Shown here: one piece after another, positions 45,530 through 64,000 of the stretch
Layout: the number at the start of each line of letters is the position of its first letter
Numbering within the stretch: the first letter of the stretch is position 1
Assembly: GCA_963978895.1 (NCBI GenBank)
Contig: OZ022242.1
Coordinates: 20,090,129-20,154,128 of the forward strand
Source of the DNA: Erpobdella octoculata
Taxonomy: Eukaryota > Annelida > Clitellata > Hirudinida > Erpobdellidae
DNA length: 64,000 bases
Direction of reading: 5' to 3'
Made by a program: the position numbers and the translations under genes
The notes under the pieces: model-generated
What the model was told of the DNA's origin: nothing
The model's database searches: none
Seen by the model: only the letters and a program-made list of their open reading frames with translations

Positions 45530-47098
45530 TACCCCTAAGGAGAAGCAGTTCTTAATGATATCTCCACAACAATCGTAATTTTTACTTCTTTTTTAAATCG
45601 AAAAAAACTTTTTCTCCTGATAGAATTTCCATTTTTATCTTTATAGACTACATGTACAGCTATTGAAGATAAAAACATTGGCGTATGCAGTGGTCCCTAT
45701 AGATCAAAAAAACTTCATTAATTATTCATAAGTCACTTCCACATAAGCCTGCCGAAGGATACAACAAAAAGGAACGAAACCAGTTAGAAATAGACGAACA
45801 TACAAGGAAATAAACAGAAAAAACTCCATTACTAAAATGGCAGATGTTTCCCAGTTTTAGACACGAAAATGGCGAACGGCTTAAGCGATATTGGAGAAGC
45901 GCTTTTCCCGTTGTCATGACATCAGAGTGGGGCCTGCGACATCGAGGAAAAATTTAACTATTGTCGGTACACTGATCCTGTAATGGTTAATGGTGCTGTG
46001 ATTGTAATTTTCCTCTCTGAATTTTTTATAATCTTTTTTTCGGTACATAAAATATTACATTTTTATGATATGGTTAGAATTTTTTAGAGTTGTGTTGTGT
46101 GGAGAGTTCATGGGTGTGTGATTAATTGAAATTTAGAGGAAATCACGTGCAGGAAAACATTGAAGAAACAATAATATATGCATAAGAGAAGTTGAATGTT
46201 AAGAATAAATTATTTATTTATTTGCAGCCCATCATAATTCTTAGGAAAAGAAATTATTTATGCAATTGTGCAAGACACAGAATTTCTTAAAAACAAACCA
46301 CGCACACTAACACACACAATCACGCATTCACACAAATCAGGTCCTAAAAAACGTAAACACTTGAATTCTCTCCATTTAACAACGCCGTCTTGTATTCATC
46401 TACGTCTACACCATCAACTCTTCAATTTCACCATCATTGAATACCTCCATCAGCTCATCTATTCATCAGTCCAGCCACTCATGGACAGGCACAGGTAGAT
46501 AAATAGCTGATGTGGCTGAAACCTATTTATTCATAATCCCACTTATCCTAAAAAAACATAAAATCCACCATTTTCAGTAAACTTATAATCGATCCGTTCA
46601 AACGCCTCCACCCATATATCGGGCGAAACACTGCTGTCCATTTCTCTTCCAAACCCCACAACGACTTCACCTCCCACAAGCCGTTCATCCCTCAGTGACC
46701 CGCTGCCAGTGTGCTTGAATATTTATCTTCCTGTCCATCAATGCACTCAGTCCTCGTCCAGAGACACGCGTACCACGTTAATTCACATGTTTACTTTCCA
46801 AGACCTGCCTTATTCTGCAGCATTTTTTCTGTTTTTTCCTTTCCTTTTTTTAGGACTATCAGATGTTGTTGTTGTTGTTCTTTATAGAGAAAACATAAGA
46901 GAAGAGCAACAACCTTAATTTTTGCCTCATAGCTTCTCAACAATTAACATTTTTAAACACTCTCGTGTTTTCTTCTTGTTCTCACTCTCTTTCTTTTTAT
47001 CTTAATTGCACAAATGTTTTATAATGTCTGTTAGCCCAGAGGCATGCCAATCAACACTGCTCTCAAATAAGCACATTACAGATCTACATTTATGTAAA

Positions 47099-47103
<5 letters not shown>
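45527..47103. other. Intergenic, no gene seen
   Basis: Unremarkable mixed sequence. Frames of up to 76 codons lack known domains. Confidence 0.5.

Positions 47104-47184
<81 letters not shown>
47104..47184. repeat. (TA)n microsatellite
   Basis: About 81 bp of TA. Confidence 0.97.
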
Positions 47185-47186
<2 letters not shown>

Positions 47187-48617
47187 ATCTGTAAAAAAGA
47201 GTGTTTATATCCAGTGAGAATAAGAAGTATTATAAAACCCCTCACTGATGAAATTAAATATTAAATATCAACAAAAGTGATAACAGCCACTGACATTTTA
47301 TAGAATCGTATACATCACAAACCAGCAGATATTACATTTACCTACAAATATTACTTTTGGATATTTTTTTAAATGAAGGATATTTTATTACGCGATGAAG
47401 TGCCTTTTTTCCTTTTCTCTTTAAAGTCTTTTTACTTGATGGATGGCCGAATCACTGATGCTTCTTGCTAATCTCCGGTCGCTTCCTTTTTCGCTCCGAT
47501 AAATTACTGCTACACGAACAGATACGGAGGAACCCGCGCTAAACCATGAGTCTTCAAACTGATAATGAAAGTCGAAGATGGAACATTAAGGAAAGAAATT
47601 GAATTTAACATACTAGAAGTATGAGTTCAAATGATGACAAAATCCCACTGTCAAAGTGACATTAAGTTCAGTAGCCACACAACATTTAGAAGCAACGGCG
47701 ACACCAGAGAGAAACGTGGACGAGGTTTGATAAGGACTAAAAGGCTATATTGCTTTGAAGCGCACAATTGCTCCATCCATCATGCCCAGAAATTTCTTTT
47801 TCCTTTCATCGCTTTTGACGTAAAAATAATCATCATCATCGTCGTCATCACAGTTACTTCCCATCGTTTTCTGTACATTCTCCATCATCATTTCGACCAT
47901 CGTAAATTCTAGTCTCTCTCTCAATCTTTCTCTCTATCTCTCTCTTTCTCTCTTGCATCCTACATCACGCAGCATCATCAACATTCAAGAGATGCCTCGA
48001 AAATGAGAGCCGACGCGCGAGAGGACTTGTAATTGAATTTCAGGCCCAATGATTGATTGCTTCTCCGGTCGCTAGGGGAATTGTGACGTAAACATTCACC
48101 AGTACATCAACTTACTCGTCCAATGATTCACCATTCTTCTTTTTCCTCCTTCCAACTAGCCGAACCCCCTGAGCCATACGAGCCCACATAATCAAAGGCG
48201 CTTTATACTCAAATTACCTAACTAATACGATCATTAAATACGAATATTTCAATCGAATTTAACTTACTACATCTCTATTGTGAGATAATAACTTTTATAA
48301 ATAACTCCCTGGCTAGTGACATATATAATGAAAACCCCACTCCCCTTTTATCTCATATGTGCCCTACTTATATATATATATTCTGTTATATTCTACTCCA
48401 TCCCTTTTTTCTCTTCTTTCCGTTCAACCATTCTTTCAGCGAATCTTATCTCCACGGAAAACGTTGGAATCATTCGAGTATTCAGGCCTCTCCAGTTCTT
48501 TCATGCCGTCTTATCCATTCGGCGGCTTAAGCTTCAAGGAAGCGCGGCTCAGTCTGACGGAGAGAAAGAGAACCTCTCGTCGTTTCATCCTTTACCCCTC
48601 TCTACTGCCTATCTTCT

Positions 48618-48619
<2 letters not shown>
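47185..48619. other. Intergenic, no gene seen
   Basis: Short CAT-rich and CTCTCT-rich stretches near 47830-47950. No recognisable gene. Confidence 0.5.

Positions 48620-48695
<76 letters not shown>
48620..48695. repeat. (TA)n microsatellite
   Basis: About 76 bp of TA. Confidence 0.97.
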
Positions 48696-48700
<5 letters not shown>

Positions 48701-49955
48701 CATAATTTTAAATTATTTTTTAATTAAATTTTATGTATATATACATACAGTTTTTTTTTTAAATATTTAGTTTATAAATGTTAAAATCTTCCTTTTTCAT
48801 CAAAAATGTTAGATTAGCCTTAATGAATACCTGAAACCGTATAATATCGTCAGCCTAAGGACTGGTGTGTTATAATGGCTCTCCCTATTAATGGTAAAAC
48901 ATAGAATTTTTATTAATTGCTAAGCAGAGTCCTGCAGGAAAAGCGAATTGAATAATTCAGAGTTTTAAATCGCACAAACAGATCATCATGAGAGTAACGT
49001 AATTATATCCCTGGCCAGTTTCGTTCACATCTCATTACACTACACTCTTTGTTTTCATGCAAAATTCAACAAGATAGCTAGCCGCTTTATTTCATAATAG
49101 TTTTCTAAAAAATTACTTCCTAAATAGAAAGCTGCCTCACGCTCTAAACTAATTAAGCGCTAGTAGCCCTACAACTGGTCATCAACTAGAAAGTTAATTT
49201 TTAATTCGAATAGAACAGTGCAGACTCCCACAAACATCTAAATATCCTCTTCAAGCTCAACTGTCTTCATTCCTTAAAAGTTTCATTTTATCGACCAGTT
49301 GTTTTCCTTGCAATAATTTTGCATTTCGGTGACAAATCTGAAATTCACAACCCCCACGACAGGCCCACTAATCCAGACAATCCAACATTCGGACACTAGA
49401 ACAAAAGCAGTTGCGTCGAGCCATTCTTATTTCAAGCTGTCTAATACCTAGAGGTAATCTGACCAATTTTTCTCTCAACTCCCACTCACCTATTCCATCT
49501 TCTTCTTCATCTCCCCCCCACTTGTACACTCGCATAAAATGGAGCCACTGCTTTTTTATTAGAAAAAATCTCCTGGTGCAATTTTACACCAGGTTGATGC
49601 AAAAGTGATATAAAGCAGTCTTGACACCGGCAGATACATCATGAACGAAGATTAGCCCCGGAGACCCCACCATATGCGGCTAAGCCAACGTGTTTGGGCA
49701 GTAAATTAAAACCGAATAGCAGTTGCAGGAGGAGCGAAGAAAAAAATTGGTGGCTGTCAATTGAGGCCACGCGATTGCGGGAAAATATTTCTCGAACAAT
49801 CAATCTTGATGAGGAGCTAAGTTAGATTATTGATGCTCATTATATTTTCAACTGGAGATCTAGAGAATGATTTGTGTCGGTGAATGAGCAAGATTCGTAA
49901 CAGTTTATACATCAATTCTCTAAGATGAAAAGCCTTTCTTTTATACAAACGAGCT

Positions 49956-50012
<57 letters not shown>

Positions 50013-51423
50013 TCTGAATGATTTTAATGTGTATTTAGGATTTTTAAAAGATCTACTAACATTAACAATCGGCTGTGTAAGGAATTCTTACAATTTACGC
50101 ATCGACATAAAGTAATATATTTGTACTATTGTTTTCCCATATCGTATGTGTTCCCTAGTTTTTTTTCTTTCACTCTCCTTCTCTCTCACTCTGTCTCTCT
50201 CCCCAACCCACTTGGAAAATTTGAAAGTAACCGCTACGGGACATGACTCCATCCATCTTCTTAATAACAAAGGCGTCATATAATTACTTGAGGAAAGCGA
50301 GGCACGCACATCTCGAGACACTCTGACGAACGACTGAAGAGACGCACAGACGCACTCGGACATTCACGCACGTATGCACAGTCACGGGGGAGAGGAGGGA
50401 GGGGGGAAGAAAAAAAACTGGAAACCAATGTGAAGTATTTCAAGATGTATAAACAAGTCCTCAGTACAGTCGCTCTGTTTCGGTTTACCAACGGTTGGTG
50501 GAAGATGCTCTTTATTTCGTTAATTACTCACACCTTCCCGAGCACTGCTAACAATCAGACATTTTTTAAGGGCAGTCTCTGTTGAAAAAGTCTTGAAAAT
50601 TAAAACAGAGACAAAATGAGGAAAAAATAAAACAAAAGTGGCAAATCCGAGCTCTTTTACCTTTAATTCTTGTTACTTAATCTCTTCTTAGCATCGGCTT
50701 TTTCCCAGCCTCCCCTTCGCTTGTTCCACCCACCCTTCCCTTCTCTCTCTAATCATATAGCTCTGGACCACATAATAAAGCATAGCGGCCGCATTGGAGC
50801 CGAAAAAGCAAGGATTGAAAACCCATTTGAGGTCTGAGCGATGCGACGGCCTTGGGAGTCCTATCATTTCTAACTATCGTTCGCCAGCGTCCATTCTACA
50901 ACACACCATGTGAATGCCATAATGCTGCACAACGACACGCACGCAAACAGACACATACATAAAACAAGCACAAACAAACACATACATGGACAAACATAAA
51001 CCGATATATTCACACTTACCTATTATCGAACACACACATGCGAAAACATAAATACACACAAACATTCGAGATCGAATAGAGTTTAATTATTTACAGAATA
51101 TTCCCTAATTAGTAATTGCTGTAATGCCAACTGGTCGAATATAAAATGAATTGTCTAATGTGGCAGCAAAAATGGCATTTTTGTTCGGTAATGAAATCGG
51201 AAATGCTTTACAAGGAAGTTGCGCTGCTCTAGCGAATGATTAGAAACTAAATAGATTTTATAGCGCTATATTCTGTTCACGATTGATGGAAGATTTCTTC
51301 ACGGAAGGCAAAGCTCTAGTTTGAACAGAAATTACTAATTAATTAGTCACAACTTTTTTATTAATATTACTCTTTGCTGACTTAATGTTCCCAGTAACGA
51401 TCCGCCATATAAACTTTAAGCAT
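48696..51423. other. Intergenic, no gene seen
   Basis: Contains (TAA)n at 49958-50011 and CA-rich sequence near 50930-51060. No conserved coding frame was recognised. Confidence 0.5.
49958..50011. repeat. (TAA)n microsatellite
   Basis: About 18 TAA units. Confidence 0.97.
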
Positions 51424-51605
51424 GTATTACATTGCATAACTTGTATTACATAACATAACTTGTAATACATTACATAACTTGTATTACATAATTTGTAATA
51501 CAATACATAACATGTATTACATCACATAACTTGTATTACATCACATGACTTGTATTACATCACATGACTTGTAATACATTACATAACTTGTATTACATAA
51601 CATAA
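51424..51605. repeat. 19-bp minisatellite (ACATCACATAACTTGTATT)
   Basis: About nine or ten units, alternating TTGTATTACAT and TTGTAATACAT. The TGTATTACA/TGTAATACA words are mutual inverse complements, so the single strand could form many small hairpins. Confidence 0.93.
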
Positions 51606-51947
51606 TGGCACAGCCAAAACTTCTCAAATAAATAAGAGATAATATACAAATTTTGAGTAACAAATATGTTAGAAAAACAAACAAAATACAGAATTATTTT
51701 CTTACATAAAGAAAAAAGAAAAACACGAAAGCACCGCTGTAGAACTGCAATGCGAGTTGGCAGTTCATAAAGAAAGGATTAAGACTGGAAGATAATTTAT
51801 AGAGCTAGCAAACAGGGGGAGTGTAGGTTAAAATGCAACGCCATTGGCACATATTGCTTAAATGAGAAAAACGCTGGCTACGTTCTCGTACCACATAGTT
51901 TTCCTATAGGCTGCCTTTAGTCGCCTCTACTCAGAATAGAAGGTTGT
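51606..51947. other. Intergenic, no gene seen
   Basis: Plain unique-looking sequence between two tandem arrays. Confidence 0.5.
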
Positions 51948-51948
51948 T

Positions 51949-52042
<94 letters not shown>

Positions 52043-52055
52043 AAGTAGTAGTAGT
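51948..52055. repeat. (AGT)n microsatellite
   Basis: About 35 AGT units. The run of Tyr codons on the minus strand is an artefact of the repeat. Confidence 0.97.
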
Positions 52056-59014
<6,959 letters not shown>

Positions 59015-59091
<77 letters not shown>

Positions 59092-59126
59092 GTCGTCGTC
59101 GTCGTCCTCCTCCTCCTCCTCGTCAT

Positions 59127-59223
<97 letters not shown>
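59015..59223. repeat. (CAT)n microsatellite with (CGT)/(CCT) core
   Basis: About 200 bp of CAT/TCA interrupted at 59092-59130 by CGT and CCT units. It yields poly-His, poly-Ile and poly-Met frames with no sign of being a gene. Confidence 0.97.
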
Positions 59224-59606
59224 GCACCGAGCATGTGATTAGATGCGCAAGTTTACTGCCATTAATAAGATTACAAGTGCTTTAATTACATCATCATCAT
59301 CATAATTATGCGATCGCCGATGGCCTCGTGCCAAGATCCATCACATCTACCTGCATTTTCTCGCGGGTTTTGCACGAACGTTGCCAACCGGTGGGGTTGA
59401 GGTTATTATGATGTACATTACTTTCGTTGCCTTAATTTACTCTCAGTCACCCGGTAAATCAGACACGCAATAATTATTCACAATATCAGAGAATGTTTAA
59501 ATGATGTCCCAGATGCGATCTGTTCCTTTAAAACTTCTCTGTAGTGAAAACTTGACCAGTGTAATCTCTCAAGTGGGCCAACGAAGTGATGGGTTTTCAG
59601 TTTATC
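59224..59606. other. Intergenic, no gene seen
   Basis: Unique-looking sequence between the CAT array and the hAT relic. Confidence 0.5.
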
Positions 59607-59879
59607 CGGTAAACTAGAGGTGCACCGATAATGCACCACAAAGATGCACAGATTAGATTACCGATTATTGACTTGAAACTTTTGATTCATTAATATGTGT
59701 AACAATGTCAATTATTAATTATTATCACGTTAAATAACAACATAAATAATCATTTTATGAAAAATTGAAATTATTCAGTAAAATTCACAAACAGTCAAGA
59801 AAATTCTTGTGAACTTTGAAATCAGAGGAACTTGAAAATATATAAAACTGTTGGGCTTTGTTGCACCAAAATTAATATT

Positions 59880-60425
59880 TTTATATGCGCAATTATTCGA
59901 TTTTGTGCGCGATTTTTTCAAACAATTTTTGTTCTTGTGCGCACTTGCGAATGAGTGCGCATCAAATAAAATAATTTTTTTGAACCTGTTCGGATGGGAT
60001 AAAAATTGCGCACAGTTGTGCGATTTTCGTATAATGCGCACAATCCCGCATCAAACGCAGGTCCTTAATTATAATTACTTTCGCTTCCTACACTGAAACC
60101 GCTAACATCAAAAATTCAAAATAATAATTATTTATACTAATTTTCAAAAGAATTGTAATTAAAAATTGCTTACTGACTCACCTTAAAAAAATTTCGGTAT
60201 AAAATTTTTCATTCACATCAAATAATTGCAAATAATTTTTCAAATAATTGCAAACAATTGCAAATAATTTAATTGAAATTATTCGCAGTGAGCACAAATT
60301 GTGCGCATTTATGTAAAAAATGCGCATTCAAATAAATAAAAATTTTGTGCGCTATTCGCAATTGTTCGATGGTGCGAATAATTTTTTTATTTTATTTTAT
60401 TTGAATGTGCACAAAACAGTCAAAC
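59880..60425. other. TGCGC-rich, AT-rich segment inside the hAT relic
   Basis: At least nine TGCGC words in about 480 bp of otherwise A/T sequence, in two groups (59887-60043 and 60302-60350). One pair forms a TGCGCATTT / AAATGCGCA hairpin. CAAACGCAGGT occurs at 60053 and again at 60421. It could be a nested insertion; I do not recognise it. Confidence 0.5.
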
Positions 60426-60958
60426 GCAGGTGCTTACGGAAAACATTTAATAAACCTTGGGAAGGCAAGGTTTTTTAAAGATTCAAGCATTACATATATT
60501 TCTCCTACTAAATTCTTAACTTTTCTACAAAAATAGTTGATGAATATGGAAGGCGAGGGTAGTCAGAAAAAGGTACTTTTTCCAAACATTTTCCAAAACC
60601 CTTTGCATTTTTCACTCCAAGAATAGCACCTATAATGTGTCAATCAAACGTCACTCAGTTGAGATTGGCTTATTCCTAGTTGCTCCTGATGTGCTTTTCC
60701 TACAGAGCAGCCTCACTATTTCTACTAAGTGCCTAGATGGTGTAGTTTCTATTAGAGTCAAATTAGTACATTCAGACATAGAACGATTACGACACCAACG
60801 CTTTACACTTACACCCACTCCATATTTGTTATAGTATCTTCTACGTCTCTCTACGGTGGAAGCGTGAATAACAGCTTGGTTTAGAATTTTTCTAATTTGA
60901 CAGTTAAAAACAGAGAAAAAGTTTGAGATACAATGTCAATGGTTTAAGTCCACAACCA

Positions 60959-61069
60959 ACTAGAGTACCAAGCGAGCATCTTTTTAGTGGCGCTGGGCTC
61001 GTACATTCTGATTGCCACTCGTCTGACTGCAAAAAATCTGGGAATCTCATGTTTCTACGCACTTATTTA
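60959..61069 (+). pseudogene. hAT transposase C-terminal dimerisation domain, remnant
   Basis: The frame reads TRVPSEHLFSGAGLV, then a variable stretch, then LMFLRTYL. This fits the hAT dimerisation signature (PSE-x-LFS-x-AG ... L-x-FL-x-x-x-L). The piece is 37 codons long and the frame ends soon after with no transposase core in phase, so it is a broken copy. It lies about 150 bp from the right end of the element, where the domain is expected. Confidence 0.75.
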
Positions 61070-61228
61070 TCAATTTATGTGTACAACAAATTGCTTTTAA
61101 AAAATAACAAATAACACTGATCGGCCAGTATCAATTATCGGTACCGATTGTAAAACGACCGATACCGATTATCGCAAAGGGGCCGATACCGATAGCAAGC
61201 CGATAATCGGTGCACCTCTACTTTAAAC

Positions 61229-62400
61229 CAACAGACTTTGGCTCTCTATCAATGATACGATTTATTTTCTATCATCCGCGGCTACTCCACCCATTGACCG
61301 CATATTTTCAATTTCCTATTCGACTGCGTAAAAATATTCGCAAGCACGTATCCTATGGATACCTGTCGCATTTAAAATCCAGCACGAACGTTTGCAATAA
61401 TCTGAGCGAAACCCCATCTACAGGCGCATGCATACCTTTTCATCATCTTCTCTTCCTCTCCTTTTTCTTTTTTCATTTTCTTCTTCCTCTTTATCCTTTC
61501 ACCTCTTCCTTCCGGTTTTCTATGGTCGTCAGTCCGCGTCGTTCCGTTAGCCATCCGTCCGGCTGTTTCTCCAATGACGTCGGACTTCGCTGCAGGATCG
61601 ATATCGTCTCCTCACAATGGAAGGTTCCGGAGCTTGGCGATGACGGAGCCTGGAGATATATAGATGATTAATCCGGTGGAATCGGTCTGTTCAATGAGAG
61701 ATAACATTCTTAAAGTTGGTCACTCACTCACTGAATGAATGCATGCATGCATGGGTTGCATACACGTGCGTATTTGTTTCAAAACTAGGTTGAATAATGA
61801 ATTAATGTGTATGGGAAATGAATGGATAGTATGGCAATGCATGGGTGGGTGGGTAGAAGAATAGAGGGAAAATAATGGCAGTGCATGGGTGGTTGGTAAA
61901 ATAATGGAAGGACTGTATGGCAGTGCCTTGGGTAAGTAGAAAAATGAGCTTGCTTTTAGGTGAGTTTATATGCAAGGGTTTTGAAGATTTGAATCGTTAA
62001 AGGTAAAGGTCGTAACATTAGGGCACCATTTCGTGAAATACAACACAGTAGCGAAGGGAACGACTCGTGCATATGGGATCACACAGGTTTACCTGCTACC
62101 CCCACGTGTATCCAAAATCGGGATGTGCTGAGCTCTGTTAACCCAAGTCGTAAATTCGCTCCTTCTCAAGAAAAACCAGTGACATTATCTAACTAAAATA
62201 GCTATTTTTAAGAAATGAAAACATTTAACAACATTATAATTATTTAAAACTGGGGATTGTATTTTGTACTCTAAAAACACTGTATTTTGTATTTCAAATA
62301 CCCCGAGGTTTTTCATTAGCATTTAAAATACTTTCGGAGCAAACGCCTGGGTTTTATATTTGAAATACTTTTAAATTTTAAAATGTATTTCTATATACAC
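61229..62400. other. Intergenic, no gene seen
   Basis: Has CT-rich sequence at 61440-61510 and ATGCATGG repeats near 61740-61930. A 153-codon plus-strand frame at 61210-61671 begins inside the hAT end and shows no known domain. Confidence 0.5.
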
Positions 62401-62423
62401 TGCTAATAGGTTTAGTGGATATA

Positions 62424-62600
62424 AAATCAGGTGTTCAAAGATGTAGGGCCCTTTGCAAAAATCTTCTCCAATACAAGTGGCTCGCTGTTTCAAAATGTTC
62501 TGATAAAACTGGAGTTTGGTACGTTGTTTGTGTACTCCTTGGTGTGTCCCATGCAAACCATGGTCGAAGAACTTCTAACTCGTTCTTTAACGAATTTCTG
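62424..62600 (+). pseudogene. Possible TTF-type zinc-finger remnant of a hAT transposase
   Basis: Part of a 97-codon frame. YKWLAVSKCSDKTGVWYVVCVLLG resembles, in spacing, the TTF-finger pattern WL-x-x-S-x-x-x-x-G-x-x-C-x-x-CVLF found at the N-terminus of some hAT proteins. The first cysteine of that pair is replaced. It lies about 590 bp left of a hAT-like terminus at 63173-63187. The resemblance is weak and could be chance. Confidence 0.3.
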
Positions 62601-63172
62601 AGACCTAAAGCTAGAATGATGCACTGGATCTTCACGAACAGTTTTGTGTTCATGCATCAAATGCAGTTTGAGCATTCAAATTCATGCAACAAACTACAAC
62701 ATATATAGATGTGTAAGTTAACTCACAAAACACATAGCAAATGTTGCAGATCGAAAAGCTTTTTATTATAGAAGATACGAAAATTTCAAAGATATTTACA
62801 AAAGTTGATTTGTATGACGGATCCCCCCCCCCCCAGCAACTTCATTTCAGAAAAATCATGGGGGGTTAAGCTGTTTAAAAATCCACACATTTCAAAATTA
62901 TATCCTCCTAATGTTTAAAGTTTCTTCCCAAAATAGCTGATGAACGGGAGAGGGGGTGGTCGTAAACACCCTTTCCTCTTAAAATAGCTAATGACCGGGG
63001 AGAGATAGTCGTAAGAACTTATGCACACAACCCGTAGCTATTTTTCCAAACAATATTTGTTGGAAAATCCTTCAGGGGCCTCTGCCCTCCTAAAAAATGA
63101 AAACTTTAAAGCTCTGAGAGCTGTAATAACATTGCGTATTCATCCTCAAACTTGGTCCCCCTCTAAGGTTGA

Positions 63173-63187
63173 CTGGATCCGCCAGTG
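63173..63187. mobile_element. Lone hAT-like right terminus
   Basis: CTGGATCCGCCAGTG closely matches the right end of the element at 29258-29577 (CTAGATCCGCCACTG). The left partner is not certain; GACGGATCCCCC at 62818 is a candidate. A minisatellite begins directly after it. Confidence 0.45.
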
Positions 63188-63506
63188 AGCAATACAACAT
63201 AGATACCTGTACTGGTTGAAACAACATAGATACCTGTATTGATTGAAACAACATAGATACCTATATTGATTGAAACAGCATAGATACCTGTACTGGTTGA
63301 AACAACATAGATACCTGTATTGATTGAAATAACATAGATACCTATATTGATTGAAACAACATAGATATCTATATTGATTGAAACAACATAGATACCTATA
63401 TTGATTGAAATAACATAGATACCTATATTGATTGAAACAACATAGATACCTATATTGATTGAAACAACATAGATACCTAATGGATTGAAACAACATAGAT
63501 ACATAT
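63188..63506. repeat. 27-bp minisatellite, about 12 copies
   Basis: Unit ACAACATAGATACCTATATT followed by GATTGAA. Variant units (gtactgg, gtattga, ataacat) recur in a patterned order, which points to block duplication. Because 27 is divisible by 3, nine-residue repeats appear in minus-strand frames. Confidence 0.96.
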
Positions 63507-64000
63507 TGTATATTTCAATCGAACTGTCCCAGCTAAAACCTAAAGCATAAAAAAACCCAGCGAATACAAACAGCCAACGTACTTGCACCGAAATGAACTT
63601 GACGTACAGCTAGTCTGTTGTTGTCACGGCACGACCGATGTTTCTCAGCAGCTCTTCGGAGTGCGCGCTCACCCAGAATTAGGTGCATCTGTACCCGGCC
63701 GGTACCCAGGCTCTCGGTGCGGACGCTCTGCTTCTTGCGATGCCATCGTCGTCGTCCTCAGCGTCGCTGTTGCTGCAGTAGGCGTGTGGTCGTTGTCGCT
63801 GCTGCTGCAGTAGGCGTGTGGTCGTTGTCGCTGCTGCCATGGAAACGTTTATGAACAACACGAAGGTAATAATAATGGTTGTTGTTGCTGTTATGATGTT
63901 ATAAAGATAATTCATCGGTGAAATAATTTCTATCGCCATAATTTTGTGAATCATCATTATCATTACCGTTGGCATCCCACCAGTGCTATCGCGGTCATCG
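63507..64000. other. Window end, GC-richer, 32-bp direct repeat
   Basis: CTGCAGTAGGCGTGTGGTCG is repeated 32 bp apart (63773 and 63805). The surrounding GTC/GCT-rich frames lack a known domain. An exon continuing past the window cannot be excluded. Confidence 0.4.

Larger units (their letters stand above)
59615..61220 (+). mobile_element. Degenerate hAT transposon, 1606 bp
   Basis: Perfect 15-bp terminal inverted repeat TAGAGGTGCACCGAT. Flanking 8-mers CGGTAAAC (59607-59614) and CTTTAAAC (61221-61228) match at 6 of 8. The right end is rich in CCGATA words (61130-61205), typical subterminal repeats. It contains a relic of the hAT C-terminal dimerisation domain. The internal region is too short for a full hAT transposase, so the copy is deleted and decayed. 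Confidence 0.85.

Noticed and set aside
61210..61671. 153-codon plus-strand frame
   Set aside because: It starts within the terminal repeat of the hAT relic and then passes through CT-rich DNA. No domain.
63146..63588. Frames with nine-residue repeats (RYLCCFNQY-like)
   Set aside because: Produced by a 27-bp minisatellite whose unit length is a multiple of three. Two phases are open equally.

Overview
This is a gene-poor, AT-rich window of animal nuclear DNA. It is full of long dinucleotide tracts ((TA)n, (CT)n/(GA)n), trinucleotide tracts and minisatellites. Its one recognisable host gene is a Hox gene on the minus strand, split into three coding exons: 13371-11886, 1320-1181 and 1105-1052. 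The homeodomain is of the Antennapedia type, beginning [10 protein letters not shown] and ending [12 protein letters not shown], with an FPWM hexapeptide upstream. The homeodomain type, the small exons, the large introns and the repeat content suggest a lophotrochozoan, most likely a mollusc and plausibly a coleoid cephalopod. The taxon is inference; nothing here proves it.

Layout. Positions 1-13.4 kb hold the Hox gene, including a 10.6 kb first intron full of simple repeats and one hAT-like relic. From 13.4 to 64 kb I find no host coding exon. This stretch holds simple repeats, minisatellites, DNA-transposon copies and unrecognised AT-rich DNA; it may include upstream regulatory DNA of the Hox gene.

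Mobile elements. A complete Mutator-like element lies at 38611-41546. It has an intact 462-codon FLYWCH + MULE transposase, an exact 9-bp target duplication (GAAATAAAC), and terminal inverted repeats that continue inward as tandem arrays of an ATTCATCGTG-based unit. hAT-like copies include a foldback MITE with an exact 8-bp duplication (43736-44294), a 1.6 kb relic with a decayed hAT dimerisation domain (59615-61220), a 330-bp relic in the Hox intron (6910-7239), two related copies with CAGTGGCGG-type ends (15718-16091, 29258-29577) and a 187-bp GC-rich mini-element (15508-15694).

The most unusual pattern is a set of four tiny palindromes (14-32 bp). They begin CAT and end ATG (one ends ACG), and each is directly bounded by 7-8 bp direct repeats: 6830-6859, 35732-35763, 39473-39486 and 57345-57376. 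They look like the smallest possible inverted-repeat insertions, or excision scars of one transposon group. I do not recognise them as a described class.
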